The notes beneath the pieces are model-generated. The model was given only the letters and a program-made list of their open reading frames with translations. It was not told the DNA's origin and ran no database searches. This document shows positions 8,201-16,624 of a stretch of DNA of 64,000 nucleotides, in pieces. The stretch is from NCBI RefSeq assembly GCF_033406955.1, contig NZ_CP137734.1, forward strand, positions 3,658,001 through 3,722,000. Reading direction: 5' to 3'. A program made the translations under genes and the position numbers. Each line of letters opens with the position of its first letter. The stretch's first letter is position 1. The DNA comes from Streptomyces violaceoruber. Its GTDB lineage: Bacteria; Actinomycetota; Actinomycetes; Streptomycetales; Streptomycetaceae.

Positions 8201-8959
8201 CTAGTGGACCGCCGCCCGCGCCATGGATCCGTGGCGCGGTTGCGCCGGAACGCCGCGGGCGGGTTCCGGGGCGGGCCTGGCCCCCGGTCCCGGGGCCTGG
8301 CGGCCGGCCGGGGCCGGGCTGCGGCGTGGCTGTGCCGCAGCGCCGTTCTGGACGTCCATCACCGCGTGCGCCACCAGACCGCCCATGGGGTCGTGCCTGA
8401 TGAGGTCCCGCAGCCGGGACCGCGACGAGCGTCCTTCGTTGCCCGGGTAGAGGTGCTTGCCGAGTCCGACCGCGTGGGCCAGCGCGGCGAGCGCCGCGGT
8501 CCGCGGGTCCGGCGGGACGCCGGTGCGGATCGCCGAGTCCAGCCGGGCCTTGATCTCCCTGCTGATCGCCGTGTCCGTCGCCTGGTAGCGAGTCGTCGGC
8601 AACACCCCGCACATCTGGCCCTCCACGGCATGCACCATGCCGCATCGCTCCAGATGCGAGAGATAGGTCTGGCGCAGCCCCAGGCGGGGCCCGCCTATCC
8701 AGTTGACCGCCCGTACGGGAGCGCCACGCCTTCGCAGCAACTCCAACGCGCAGTCCAGTGTTGGATCTCCTGTCGGCCGTGGGGCCACCACGGCGATACG
8801 ATCCCCGTCTGGGGCTATCCGTCCGGCCAGCGCCAGCTCCACCAGCTGTGCTCCGGCCAGACCGAGGTCGAGCGACTGCGGCTGTGCGGTGGTACCCGTG
8901 GTCGGGTCCAACGCCAGCAGCAGAAGCTCCTCCGGAAGTGTTCTGCGGCTCCTGCCCAT
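8201..8959 (-). CDS. GPP34 / GOLPH3-like phosphoprotein
   Basis: 252 aa. The N-terminal 200 residues match the bacterial GPP34 family: LPEELLLLALDP, an alternating AGAQLVELALAGRI segment, then LELLRRRGAPVRAVNWI and a helical C-terminal half with LIRHDPMGG. In eukaryotes the fold (GOLPH3/Vps74) binds phosphatidylinositol-4-phosphate; the role in Streptomyces is unknown and membrane or lipid binding is only an inference. The tail (residues 205-252) is low-complexity Pro/Ala/Arg. ATG 8959 has GGGGAGG 5 nt upstream. Divergent from the carboxypeptidase gene. Confidence 0.82.
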   Translation of the reverse strand: MGRSRRTLPEELLLLALDPTTGTTAQPQSLDLGLAGAQLVELALAGRIAPDGDRIAVVAPRPTGDPTLDCALELLRRRGAPVRAVNWIGGPRLGLRQTYLSHLERCGMVHAVEGQMCGVLPTTRYQATDTAISREIKARLDSAIRTGVPPDPRTAALAALAHAVGLGKHLYPGNEGRSSRSRLRDLIRHDPMGGLVAHAVMDVQNGAAAQPRRSPAPAGRQAPGPGARPAPEPARGVPAQPRHGSMARAAVH

Positions 8960-9163
8960 CCATGCCTCCCCGCGTGGATGACAGACAGGGTGACCCCTCT
9001 CACATTGGTCTGTCGAGGGTGCGTGACCGCTTCGTAGTGGAACCAGTAGGTATGTCGTTCTCGTCTTCCGCGTGGGTTCCACCCGTACACAGGACACTGG
9101 TAAATGGTTTCGGTACGGGTTCGGCAGCGCGCACAGGACGTGCGGCGCATGGAGGAGGCATCG

Positions 9164-11776
9164 GTGGCGGGCGAGTCCCCCGACAGTTCGAAGCAGCGCG
9201 AGTCGTCGGAAGAACCGACGTCGGGGAGCGCGGGTCCGGTTCCCGAAGCCAGGACCGAGGCGAGCGAGCGGCGTGATCCGCGGCTGGCGGTGGCCCGGGA
9301 GGACGCGAAGCGCTCCGCGGGGTCCGCCGGGTCCGGGTCCGGTGGCATCGACACGGCGACCCGGGTGCTGTCGGTCCGCGAGACGGGGCCGGAGGCGGAG
9401 GCCTCCGGCGAGGACGACGCCGCCGGGGCCGACGCGTCGTCGGACGCCCCCGTCGCGCCGGAGAGGTCCGAAAGCCCCGACGGCTCCGAGGGCGGCGACG
9501 CGGCGCCTACCGCGGGGAGCGACGGCCGGCTCAGGGACGCCGTCGCGGCCTGGGTGGCCACCGCGGACGAGCGTGCCGCCGCCAACGCGCGGCTCGGGGA
9601 CGCGCCGGACGCGGAGGAGTCTTCGCGGAACGGCGACGAGGACGACGAGACCGAGGCGCCCGAGGGCGCCGGGGACGCGCCGAGCCGTGAGGCCGCCGCC
9701 CCGCAGGACACCGAGAGGGCCGAGCAGGCCGACGGGGACACCGACGACGACGCGGGCTCCGCATCGGACGGGGCCCAGGGATCGACCACCGCAGCCGACC
9801 CGGGCACGGACGCCGAAGCCGGCGCCGCCCCCGACTCGGGCTCCGGCACGGACGCGACCCCGGCCCCGGCCCCGGACACGAAGCCGGACCAAGAGCCGGA
9901 CGCGGACTCCGAACCAGCCCCCGACGCGCAGGCGGCATCCAGCCGCGACGGCGACGCCGACGACGACACCGGCGGCGCCGCCCCCGACTCGGGCTCCGAC
10001 GCGGACGCCACCCCGGCCCCGGACGCGAAGCCGGACCAGGAACCGGACGCGGACTCCGAACCGGCCCCCGACGCGCAGGCGGCATCCAGCCGCGACGGCG
10101 ACGCCGACGGCGACGACGGCCCCCCGCCGGTCGATCAGCCCACCGCCGTGTTCAAGGCGCCGCGACCGGGCAGGCCCGCCGTCGATCAGCCGACGACCAT
10201 GCTGAAGCTGGGGGACGCCGCCTCCGCGGCGAAGAAGGCCGGGCAGAAGTCCGGGCAGAAGAGCGACGGCCCCGCGCGGTCCGAGGGTGACGCCGAGCGG
10301 ACCAGCAAGTTCGTGGCGCTACGGAATCCGGACGACCCGGCCAACCGCCGGCCCCCGGGGACCGCGCAGTCCGCGCCGGCCGCCGAGGCGCCCAAGGCCC
10401 CCGCCACGGAGCCCAAGGGACCGCAGGCGCCCCGTACGGGGGTGACCGCCGCCAGGTCACACGTCGGGCCCGACCGGACCACCCAGCAGCCGCTGCCGCC
10501 CAAGCCGCCGCTGGACCTGCTGGCGGAGCTGACGAACACGCCGCCGCCGCCGGAGACCCCGCTGCGGACGACGGTGCGCCGGGTCAAGATCTGGACGCCG
10601 CTGGTCATCCTGCTGGTGATCGTCTTCGGCGTCGTGCAGTCCATGCGCCCGCTGCCCGCGCCGACCCTCGACCTCACGGCGCAGGACAGCTTCTCGTTCG
10701 ACGGCGGCAAACCGCAGATCCCGTGGCCGGAGAGCGGTCAGGCCGCGCTCGACGTGCAGGGCATCGGCTCGTTCGGTTCGTCCGGCGACCAGAAGCCCGT
10801 GCCGATCGCGAGCGTGGCCAAGGTCATGACCGCGTATCTCGTCCTGCGCGACCACCCGCTCAAGAGCGGCGCCGAGGGCCCGAAGATCAAGATCGACCAG
10901 GCGGCGGAGGACCAGTCGCAGGCCGGCCAGGAGTCGACGGTCGACGTCTTCGCGGGCGACTCGATCTCCCAGCGCGAGGCCCTGCAGGCCATCCTGATCG
11001 CGTCCGCGAACAACGTGGCGCGTCTGCTCGCCCGCTGGGACGCGGGGTCGGAGAAGGCGTTCGTGGAGAAGATGAACGGCGCCGCCAAGGACCTCGGCAT
11101 GACCAACACCACGTACACCGACCCGTCGGGGCTGAACAACACGACGGTGAGCACGGCCGTGGACCAGGTGAAGCTGGCCAAGGCCGCGATGAAGGAGCCC
11201 GCCTTCCGCGAGGTCGCCGCGATGATGTCGTACAACGACTACAAGGGCGAGAACCACGGCAACTGGAACCAGCTGGTCGGTCACAACGGCGTCGTCGGCA
11301 TCAAGACCGGCACCACCACCTCCGCGCTCGGCAACCTCGTCTTCGCGGCGAAGAAGGAGGTCGGCGGCGAGACCCGGACCATCGTCGGGGCCGTGGTGCG
11401 CCAGCCGGACGTCGGCGGGGGCATCCTCGACGCCGCGCTGGACGCGAGCGACGAGTTGATCCGGGCGGCGCAGGACACCCTGAAGTCGTCGACGATCATC
11501 AAGAAGGGCAGCGTCGTCGGGTACGTCGACGACGGCCTCGGCGGCCGGACGCCGGTCGTCGCCTCGCAGGACGTGAAGGCAGTCGGCTGGGGCGGGCTGA
11601 CCGTGAAGCTGACGTTCACGGCGGACGAGGTGCCGCACACGGCGAAGGCCGGGACCAAGGTGGGCACCCTCACGGTCGGCGACGGCGGCACCAGCGGCGC
11701 GGTGAAGGTGCCGGTGGCCCTGGGCAGCGACCTCGTCGAACCGGGGTTCACGGACAAGCTGACCCGGCTGGGCTGA
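9164..11776 (+). CDS. D-alanyl-D-alanine carboxypeptidase (peptidase S11, PBP-type) with long acidic N-terminal tail
   Basis: 870 aa. Residues 1-470 are disordered and acidic, rich in Ala/Asp/Pro. One membrane segment (about 474-494) follows, then an extracytoplasmic S11 penicillin-binding domain with S550-V-A-K553, S614-A-N616 and K714-T-G-T. The enzyme trims the terminal D-Ala from peptidoglycan stem peptides. The tail would be cytoplasmic (type II topology), where it could be phosphorylated or bind partners. GTG 9164 is chosen because GGAGGAGG sits 5 nt upstream; an in-frame ATG exists at 9149. About 470 tail residues is far more than the family norm. Corresponds by synteny to SCO4439. Confidence 0.92.
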   Translation: MAGESPDSSKQRESSEEPTSGSAGPVPEARTEASERRDPRLAVAREDAKRSAGSAGSGSGGIDTATRVLSVRETGPEAEASGEDDAAGADASSDAPVAPERSESPDGSEGGDAAPTAGSDGRLRDAVAAWVATADERAAANARLGDAPDAEESSRNGDEDDETEAPEGAGDAPSREAAAPQDTERAEQADGDTDDDAGSASDGAQGSTTAADPGTDAEAGAAPDSGSGTDATPAPAPDTKPDQEPDADSEPAPDAQAASSRDGDADDDTGGAAPDSGSDADATPAPDAKPDQEPDADSEPAPDAQAASSRDGDADGDDGPPPVDQPTAVFKAPRPGRPAVDQPTTMLKLGDAASAAKKAGQKSGQKSDGPARSEGDAERTSKFVALRNPDDPANRRPPGTAQSAPAAEAPKAPATEPKGPQAPRTGVTAARSHVGPDRTTQQPLPPKPPLDLLAELTNTPPPPETPLRTTVRRVKIWTPLVILLVIVFGVVQSMRPLPAPTLDLTAQDSFSFDGGKPQIPWPESGQAALDVQGIGSFGSSGDQKPVPIASVAKVMTAYLVLRDHPLKSGAEGPKIKIDQAAEDQSQAGQESTVDVFAGDSISQREALQAILIASANNVARLLARWDAGSEKAFVEKMNGAAKDLGMTNTTYTDPSGLNNTTVSTAVDQVKLAKAAMKEPAFREVAAMMSYNDYKGENHGNWNQLVGHNGVVGIKTGTTTSALGNLVFAAKKEVGGETRTIVGAVVRQPDVGGGILDAALDASDELIRAAQDTLKSSTIIKKGSVVGYVDDGLGGRTPVVASQDVKAVGWGGLTVKLTFTADEVPHTAKAGTKVGTLTVGDGGTSGAVKVPVALGSDLVEPGFTDKLTRLG
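9821..10113. repeat. Two in-frame direct repeats of about 140-150 bp inside the carboxypeptidase gene
   Basis: The first copy (about 9821-9973) and second (about 9974-10113) both encode APDSGS..DATPAP, then KPDQEPDADSEPAPDAQAAS and SRDGDAD. They differ by a short in-frame deletion and a few substitutions. High DNA identity suggests a recent duplication or gene-conversion-maintained repeat. Confidence 0.85.
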
Positions 11777-11817
11777 CGGCCGGCCCGTCCGGGCCGCGGC
11801 CACGCCCCGCGCTCCCC

Positions 11818-11845
11818 GCCCCCGCGGTCACCCGGCCGCGGGGGC
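11818..11845 (+). terminator. Terminator hairpin after the carboxypeptidase gene
   Basis: Perfect 10-bp stem gcccccgcgg / ccgcgggggc with an 8-nt loop, 41 nt after the stop codon. Confidence 0.7.
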
Positions 11846-11984
11846 GTCCGCGTCCCCGGAGGTGCCGAAAGGGAGGAGGCAGCGGTGCGGCGGCGCGTGC
11901 TAGCGTCGCCAAACGGGGCAGTCGCCGGTCGCGGGAACGGGACACGGCCCAAAGAAGAAGACGGGACACGGGGAGTGCCTTCAG

Positions 11985-13862
11985 GTGGCCACTGCGGAGC
12001 CGACACGCGCCGACGACGCCGATCCGGGTTCGGGAGCCGACCCGCGACCACGCGTACCCGCGCCCCGCAGGGACGACGGTGAGTCCCTGCCTGCCGGGCG
12101 GCGGCCGCCCGCCGAGCGGGAAGCGCCCTCGGCGGTGAACGCCGCCTTCCTGGCCCTGCGCGAGCGCATGCTGCGCCATCCCGTGCTGTCCGTGACCGCC
12201 CTGGCCGGGGTGCTCCACATAGCGTGGTTCTTCACGTTCGCGAACAGCGGCGGCGACCTCGCGGCGCAGGACGCGTGGGCCGAGTTCGTCGGCCGGCACC
12301 CGGCCTCGGCGTACAACCTCGCCTGGTACGGCGGCATGCACCCGGTGTCGTACAGCGTGATCTCGCCGTACCTGATGTCGGTGCTCGGCGTGCGCACCAC
12401 GATGATGATCGCGGGCACGGTGTCGGCCGGGCTGCTGACGATGGTCCTGATCCGCAGCCGGGTGGTCCGCAATCCGCTGTGGGCGTCGCTGGCGGGGCTC
12501 TTCGCGCTGCTGGGCAACGCGGTGTCGGGGCGGGTGACGTTCGGGCTCGGCATGATGTTCGGTCTGGGCGCGGTGGCCGCGGTGTTCTGCTGGCCCCACC
12601 GGTGGCGGCACGAGCGCTGGGCCAAGGGGCTGTGCGCGGCGCCGCTGGCCGCGCTGTCCACGATGGCCTCGCCGGTCTCGGGGCTGTTCGTGGGCCTGGT
12701 GGCGGTCGCCCTGTTCCTGCAGAAGCGCCGCCCGGGGGCCTGGGCGCTGGGCGTGGCCCCGAGTGTGGTCGTCGCGCTGTCGGCGGTGCTGTTCCCCTTC
12801 TCCGGCACGCAGCCGATGGGGTTCGGCTCGACGGTGCTGCCGATCGTGTACTCGGGCCTGATCTACTGGCTCGTGCCGAGCACCTGGAAGACGGTGCGGA
12901 TCACTACGGCGGTCTACGGCCTGTCCGTGCTGCTGGTCTGGCTGATCAGCTCGCAGATCGGCTCCAACATCACGCGCCTGCCGATGCTCTTCGCCGGGGT
13001 GGCGCTGGTCGCGGCACTGCCGTTCACGGTGGTGAAGTCGCGCAAGTGGTACGCGCTGGTGGTCGCGATCGTCGGCTTCGTGGGCTGGATCGGCTTCAAG
13101 TCGGCCGACGACGCCGTCCACACCCAGCCCGCCGCCTCCTGGGCGCGCGAGCTGGCGCCGCTCGTCAACGAGCTCCAGGAGGTCGGCGCGGGGCGGGGGC
13201 GGGTGGAGGCCGTGCCGGCCCGCTCCCACCGGGAGGCGTCGGCGCTCGCGCCGTACGTGAACCTGGCCCGCGGCTGGACCCGGCAGGCCGACATGGAGCG
13301 CAACCCGCTCTTCTACGACGACACGCTCAACTCGGCGAACTACCACGAGTGGCTGAAGCGCTGGGCGGTGCACTACGTGGTGCTGCCCAAGGGCGAGCCG
13401 GACGGCGACGGCGGCAAGCGCGAGCGGGAGCTGCTGCAACGGGGCCTGCCGTACCTGAAGCAGATCTGGGGCGACGCCAACTGGCAGCTGTTCCAGGTGC
13501 TCGACCCGACGCCGCTGGCCGAACCCGACGCCGTCGTCCGGCAGGCCGAGCAGGACGAGTGGACCATCGACGTGAAGGAGCCCGGCCGCATCCTGATCCG
13601 GATGCCGTACTCGCCGTGGCTGAGCCTCGTCGACGAGGAGGGCAACAAGCTCGAGCCGCCCCGGGAGACGGAGGCATCCAAGGACGCCCCGGAGGGCACG
13701 CCGAAGACGTACGACAACGTCAACGGCTGTCTGACGGAGACCGAGGAGACCGCCGACGGCGACGTGTGGACGACGCTCGTCGCGCCCGAGGCGGGCACCT
13801 ACCGGCTGTCGGCGCCGTACGGCCTGAAGCGGGGCACACCGTGCCCGGACGAGCTGAAGTAG
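11985..13862 (+). CDS. Polytopic membrane protein with C-terminal extracytoplasmic domain
   Basis: 625 aa, family not firmly recognised. Residues 1-60 are charged and disordered; about 65-375 carry roughly ten hydrophobic segments; about 380-625 are soluble with YHEWLKRWAVHYVVLPKG and an EPGRILIRMPYSPWL beta-rich end. The layout (many helices followed by a soluble C-terminal domain) resembles GT-C glycosyltransferases or lipid-linked-sugar polymerases, but no catalytic motif is clear, so this is a weak inference. GTG at 11985 has GGGGAG upstream, and a TAGCGT -10-like box sits at 11901-11906. It begins about 140 nt after a terminator, so it is likely its own unit. Confidence 0.75.
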   Translation: MATAEPTRADDADPGSGADPRPRVPAPRRDDGESLPAGRRPPAEREAPSAVNAAFLALRERMLRHPVLSVTALAGVLHIAWFFTFANSGGDLAAQDAWAEFVGRHPASAYNLAWYGGMHPVSYSVISPYLMSVLGVRTTMMIAGTVSAGLLTMVLIRSRVVRNPLWASLAGLFALLGNAVSGRVTFGLGMMFGLGAVAAVFCWPHRWRHERWAKGLCAAPLAALSTMASPVSGLFVGLVAVALFLQKRRPGAWALGVAPSVVVALSAVLFPFSGTQPMGFGSTVLPIVYSGLIYWLVPSTWKTVRITTAVYGLSVLLVWLISSQIGSNITRLPMLFAGVALVAALPFTVVKSRKWYALVVAIVGFVGWIGFKSADDAVHTQPAASWARELAPLVNELQEVGAGRGRVEAVPARSHREASALAPYVNLARGWTRQADMERNPLFYDDTLNSANYHEWLKRWAVHYVVLPKGEPDGDGGKRERELLQRGLPYLKQIWGDANWQLFQVLDPTPLAEPDAVVRQAEQDEWTIDVKEPGRILIRMPYSPWLSLVDEEGNKLEPPRETEASKDAPEGTPKTYDNVNGCLTETEETADGDVWTTLVAPEAGTYRLSAPYGLKRGTPCPDELK

Positions 13863-13900
13863 CGGACCGGACGGCCGGCCCCGGCCACCGGACACCCTCG

Positions 13901-13930
13901 CTGACGTTCATGTAGGTGAACGCAGGTCAG
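13901..13930. promoter_or_regulatory. Nested dyad upstream of the symporter gene (candidate operator)
   Basis: CTGAC-GTTCA-(6 nt)-TGAAC-(4 nt)-GTCAG: two nested inverted repeats in the gap between two same-strand genes, about 170 nt before the symporter start. No cognate regulator is encoded nearby. Confidence 0.4.
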
Positions 13931-14097
13931 TAAGCCGAACCTTTTTACTCCCTCTTGACCTTCCGCTTCCTTGTCGTGCCCGCGTCGTCGCACCCACGAT
14001 GAGCGGGCACTTCGCGGCCTGCCACGCCCCTACCCCGCTCGTGCGAAGTGCCAACCAGCTGAGCGGAGTTCACAAGGCGGACCCCGGAAGGGGGCAC

Positions 14098-15681
14098 ATG
14101 AACGGTCTCGACTGGTCCGTGCTCATCGGCTACTTCGCCGTCATGGTGGCGATCGGTGTCTGGTCGCACAAACGCGTCGACGACGTCAGCGACTTCTTCA
14201 CGGCCGGCGGCAAGATGCCGTGGTGGCTGTCCGGCATCTCGCACCACATGTCGGGCTACAGCGCGGTGATGTTCACCGGCTACGCCGGCATCGCCTACAC
14301 CTACGGCGTCACGTCCTTCGTGACGTGGTCGTTCCCGATCGCACTCGGCGTCGCCATCGGCTCCAAGCTGTTCGCGCCGCGCATCAACCGGCTGCGCTCC
14401 CGGCTGCACGTGGCCTCGCCGCTGGAGTACCTGAAGAACCGGTACAACCTGCCCACCCAGCAGGCGCTGGCCTGGTCCGGCATGCTGCTGAAGATCGTGG
14501 ACGTGGCCGCGAAGTGGGCGGCCATCGCCACGCTCCTGTCGGTCTTCACCGGCATCACGCTCAACCAGGGCATCCTGATCACCGGCGTCATCACGGGCAT
14601 CTACTGCACGATCGGCGGTCTGTGGGCGGACGCGCTGACGGAGCTGGGGCAGTTCATCATCCAGCTGCTGGCCGGGGTCGCGATGTTCGTGGCCGTCGTC
14701 ATGAAGCTCGGCGACCACGGCGGCTTCTTCGGCGTCTGGGACGAGCCCGCCCTCCAGGGCCACGGGAAACCGCTGGTCGGGCCGTACGGGACGGTGTTCC
14801 TGCTGGCCTTCCTCTTCATCAAGCTCTTCGAGTACAACGGCGGCATGCTCAACCAGGCCCAGCGCTACATGGCCACGGCCAACGCCCGCGAGGCCACGCG
14901 GGGGGCCCGGCTGTCGGCGGTGCTGTGGCTGGTCTGGCCGTTGGTGCTGTTCTTCCCGATGTGGATGTCACCGCTGCTGGTGGAGTCGCAGAAGGCGGAC
15001 GGTTCCGACTCCTACGCCCTGATGACCGAGCAACTGCTGCCGCACGGGCTGCTCGGCCTGGTCATCGTCGGCTTCTTCTCGCACACCATGGCCATGTGCT
15101 CCTCGGACGCGAACGCCATCGCGGCCGTGTTCACCCGTGACGTGGCGCCGGTGCTGTCGAAGCGGGCGCGCGGCTGGGGACAGCGGTCCGGGCTGCTGGC
15201 GGCCCGGCTGACGACGGTGATCTTCCTCGGTCTCTCGATGGCGGTGGCGACGCAGGTCGACTCGCCGACGTTCAAGGACATCATCACCGTCGTGATCAAG
15301 TGGGTCGCCGGGCTGATGGGCCCGATCGCGATCCCGATGATGCTCGGTCTGCTGCGGCCCTTCCGCCGCTCGGGCCCGACGGCGGCGCTCACCAGCTGGG
15401 GCCTGGGCCTGGTGGCGTTCTGGCTGGTCAACTACCCGATCAACTGGAGCGTGGACGGCGGGGTGCCCCTGGAGTACCAGGTCTCCGTCCCGCTGGCGGT
15501 CTCGCTGGTCCTGTACATCGCGATCGGCTACCTGAAGCCGGAGGACACCCCGGAACGGCTGGCGATCATCGAGCGCGTCAACACGGACGGGGACGGCGAC
15601 GCCGCCGGCGCGGCGGCCGCGATCCCGACGCCCGCGGGCGGGGTGGACGACGCGGTGGGCCGCAGCCGGGTGGGCGACTAG
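14098..15681 (+). CDS. Sodium:solute symporter (SSS family)
   Basis: 527 aa with about 13 hydrophobic segments. Early family features are visible: VDDVSDFFTAGGKMPWWLSG (the substrate/sodium-site region in TM1-2), GYSAVMFTGYAGIAY, and SPLEYLKNRYN. Overall it looks like the sugar/sialic-acid branch of the SSS family rather than PutP, but the substrate cannot be read. ATG 14098 follows GGAAGGGGG. The C-terminus is a hydrophilic Gly/Ala-rich tail ending at a TAG formed by the CTAG end of a MITE-like element, so the tail may be partly acquired. Monocistronic by context. Confidence 0.88.
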   Translation: MNGLDWSVLIGYFAVMVAIGVWSHKRVDDVSDFFTAGGKMPWWLSGISHHMSGYSAVMFTGYAGIAYTYGVTSFVTWSFPIALGVAIGSKLFAPRINRLRSRLHVASPLEYLKNRYNLPTQQALAWSGMLLKIVDVAAKWAAIATLLSVFTGITLNQGILITGVITGIYCTIGGLWADALTELGQFIIQLLAGVAMFVAVVMKLGDHGGFFGVWDEPALQGHGKPLVGPYGTVFLLAFLFIKLFEYNGGMLNQAQRYMATANAREATRGARLSAVLWLVWPLVLFFPMWMSPLLVESQKADGSDSYALMTEQLLPHGLLGLVIVGFFSHTMAMCSSDANAIAAVFTRDVAPVLSKRARGWGQRSGLLAARLTTVIFLGLSMAVATQVDSPTFKDIITVVIKWVAGLMGPIAIPMMLGLLRPFRRSGPTAALTSWGLGLVAFWLVNYPINWSVDGGVPLEYQVSVPLAVSLVLYIAIGYLKPEDTPERLAIIERVNTDGDGDAAGAAAAIPTPAGGVDDAVGRSRVGD

Positions 15682-15868
15682 GGCCTGTCCGGCGGATCAG
15701 GTCGCAGGAAAGACGCGGCACCTCATTGTCGCTGGTGAGCGGGGTCTGGTGCGTGCAGCTGCAAGGCGGAGGAGGGCGTCGACGCGGAGCGTCGGCAACC
15801 GACGACAACGCCGCAGATGAGCGTGCCAGACCCCGCGTCTGCGGCATGATCCGCCGGACAGGCCCTAG
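15678..15868. mobile_element. MITE-like element, copy B1 (191 bp)
   Basis: Bounded by CTAG on both sides with a perfect inverted repeat just inside: left gggcctgtccggcggatca, right tgatccgccggacaggccc. The centre is the same as in copies A and C (gtgcgtgcagctgcaaggcg and gcaaccgacgacaacgccgc), but these ends are a different subtype. The left CTAG supplies the symporter stop codon. Confidence 0.88.
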
Positions 15869-16087
15869 GGGAGTGTCGTTTGGATCAGGCCGGCCGCGGC
15901 CGACGGTGCCTGGTGGCCGACCCGAGCGGGGTCTGGTGCGTGCAGCTGCAAGGCGGAGGAGGGCGTCGACGCGATGGGGGTACCCCGCGCGAGCGCAGTC
16001 GAGCGTGGGGGAGTCGGCAACCGACGACAACGCCGCAGATGGGCGTGCCAGACCCCGCGTCTGCGGCATGATCCGCCGGACAGGCCC
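15865..16087. mobile_element. MITE-like element, copy B2, chimeric ends, abutting B1
   Basis: It shares the CTAG at 15865 with B1. The left end is the A/C subtype (ggggagtgtcgtttggatca), whereas the right end is the B1 subtype (tgatccgccggacaggccc) and lacks a terminal TAG. The ends are therefore mismatched, as if two elements had recombined or one had inserted at the other's CTAG. It is 223 bp long because it carries a 40-bp insertion. Confidence 0.82.
15974..16013. repeat. 40-bp insertion nested in MITE copy B2
   Basis: Begins atgggggtacccc and ends gagcgtgggggag, replacing five bases found in copy B1. Motifs of this kind (ggggtacccc with a gcgagcg core) are, from memory, dispersed in Streptomyces genomes, so this looks like a repeat inserted into a repeat. 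Confidence 0.6.
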
Positions 16088-16107
16088 CGGGGCCCGCCTG
16101 GGGAAGG

Positions 16108-16149
16108 CCGCCCGGCCGGTGACCGCGATCGTGGTCACCGGCCGGGCGG
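16108..16149 (-). terminator. Very strong terminator after the VOC gene
   Basis: Perfect 17-bp arms ccgcccggccggtgacc / ggtcaccggccgggcgg with an 8-nt loop, ending two bases from the VOC stop codon. It separates that gene from the MITE pair. Confidence 0.85.
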
Positions 16150-16150
16150 T

Positions 16151-16561
16151 TCAGCGCAGTTCCTGGATGCGGATCTGGTTGCCGGCCGGGTCCCGGAAGG
16201 CGCAGTCCCGGATGCCGTACGGCTGCTCGGTCGGCTCCTGGACGATCTCGGTGTTCCCGGCGCGCACCTTCTCGAAGGTGCCGTCGAGGTCCTCGGTGGC
16301 CAGGAGGATCCATCCGTAGGTGCCCTTGGCCATCATCTCGGCGATGGTGCGGCGCTCGCCGTCGGTGATGCCGGGGTCCACGGCGGGCGGCGACAGGAGC
16401 AGCGAGACGTCCGGCTGGTCGGCCGGTCCGACCGTGATCCAGCGCATCTTGCCGTTCCCGACGTCCTTGCGGACCTCGAAGCCGAGGACGTCCCGGTAGA
16501 AGGCCAGGGACGCGTCCGGGTCGTCGTGCGGAAGGACGGTGGTGTGAATGCTGATGTCCAT
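16151..16561 (-). CDS. VOC-superfamily protein (glyoxalase/bleomycin-resistance fold)
   Basis: 136 aa. Two beta-alpha-beta-beta-beta modules: DISIHTTVLPHDDPDASLAF with FYRDVLGFEVR, then ILLATEDLDGTFEKV and DCAFRDPAGNQIRIQE, with the terminal metal-ligand Glu. The substrate is unknown; many such Streptomyces proteins are annotated as glyoxalase or extradiol dioxygenase without proof. The start is set to ATG 16561 rather than GTG 16570 because TAGCGT lies 7 nt upstream with no Shine-Dalgarno, pointing to a leaderless mRNA. Confidence 0.85.
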   Translation of the reverse strand: MDISIHTTVLPHDDPDASLAFYRDVLGFEVRKDVGNGKMRWITVGPADQPDVSLLLSPPAVDPGITDGERRTIAEMMAKGTYGWILLATEDLDGTFEKVRAGNTEIVQEPTEQPYGIRDCAFRDPAGNQIRIQELR

Positions 16562-16624
16562 GGCTGCCACGCTAGCCGGGGCGCACGGACCACCGCTTCT
16601 CGAAACGTGACTGTTCCGCCGGGG

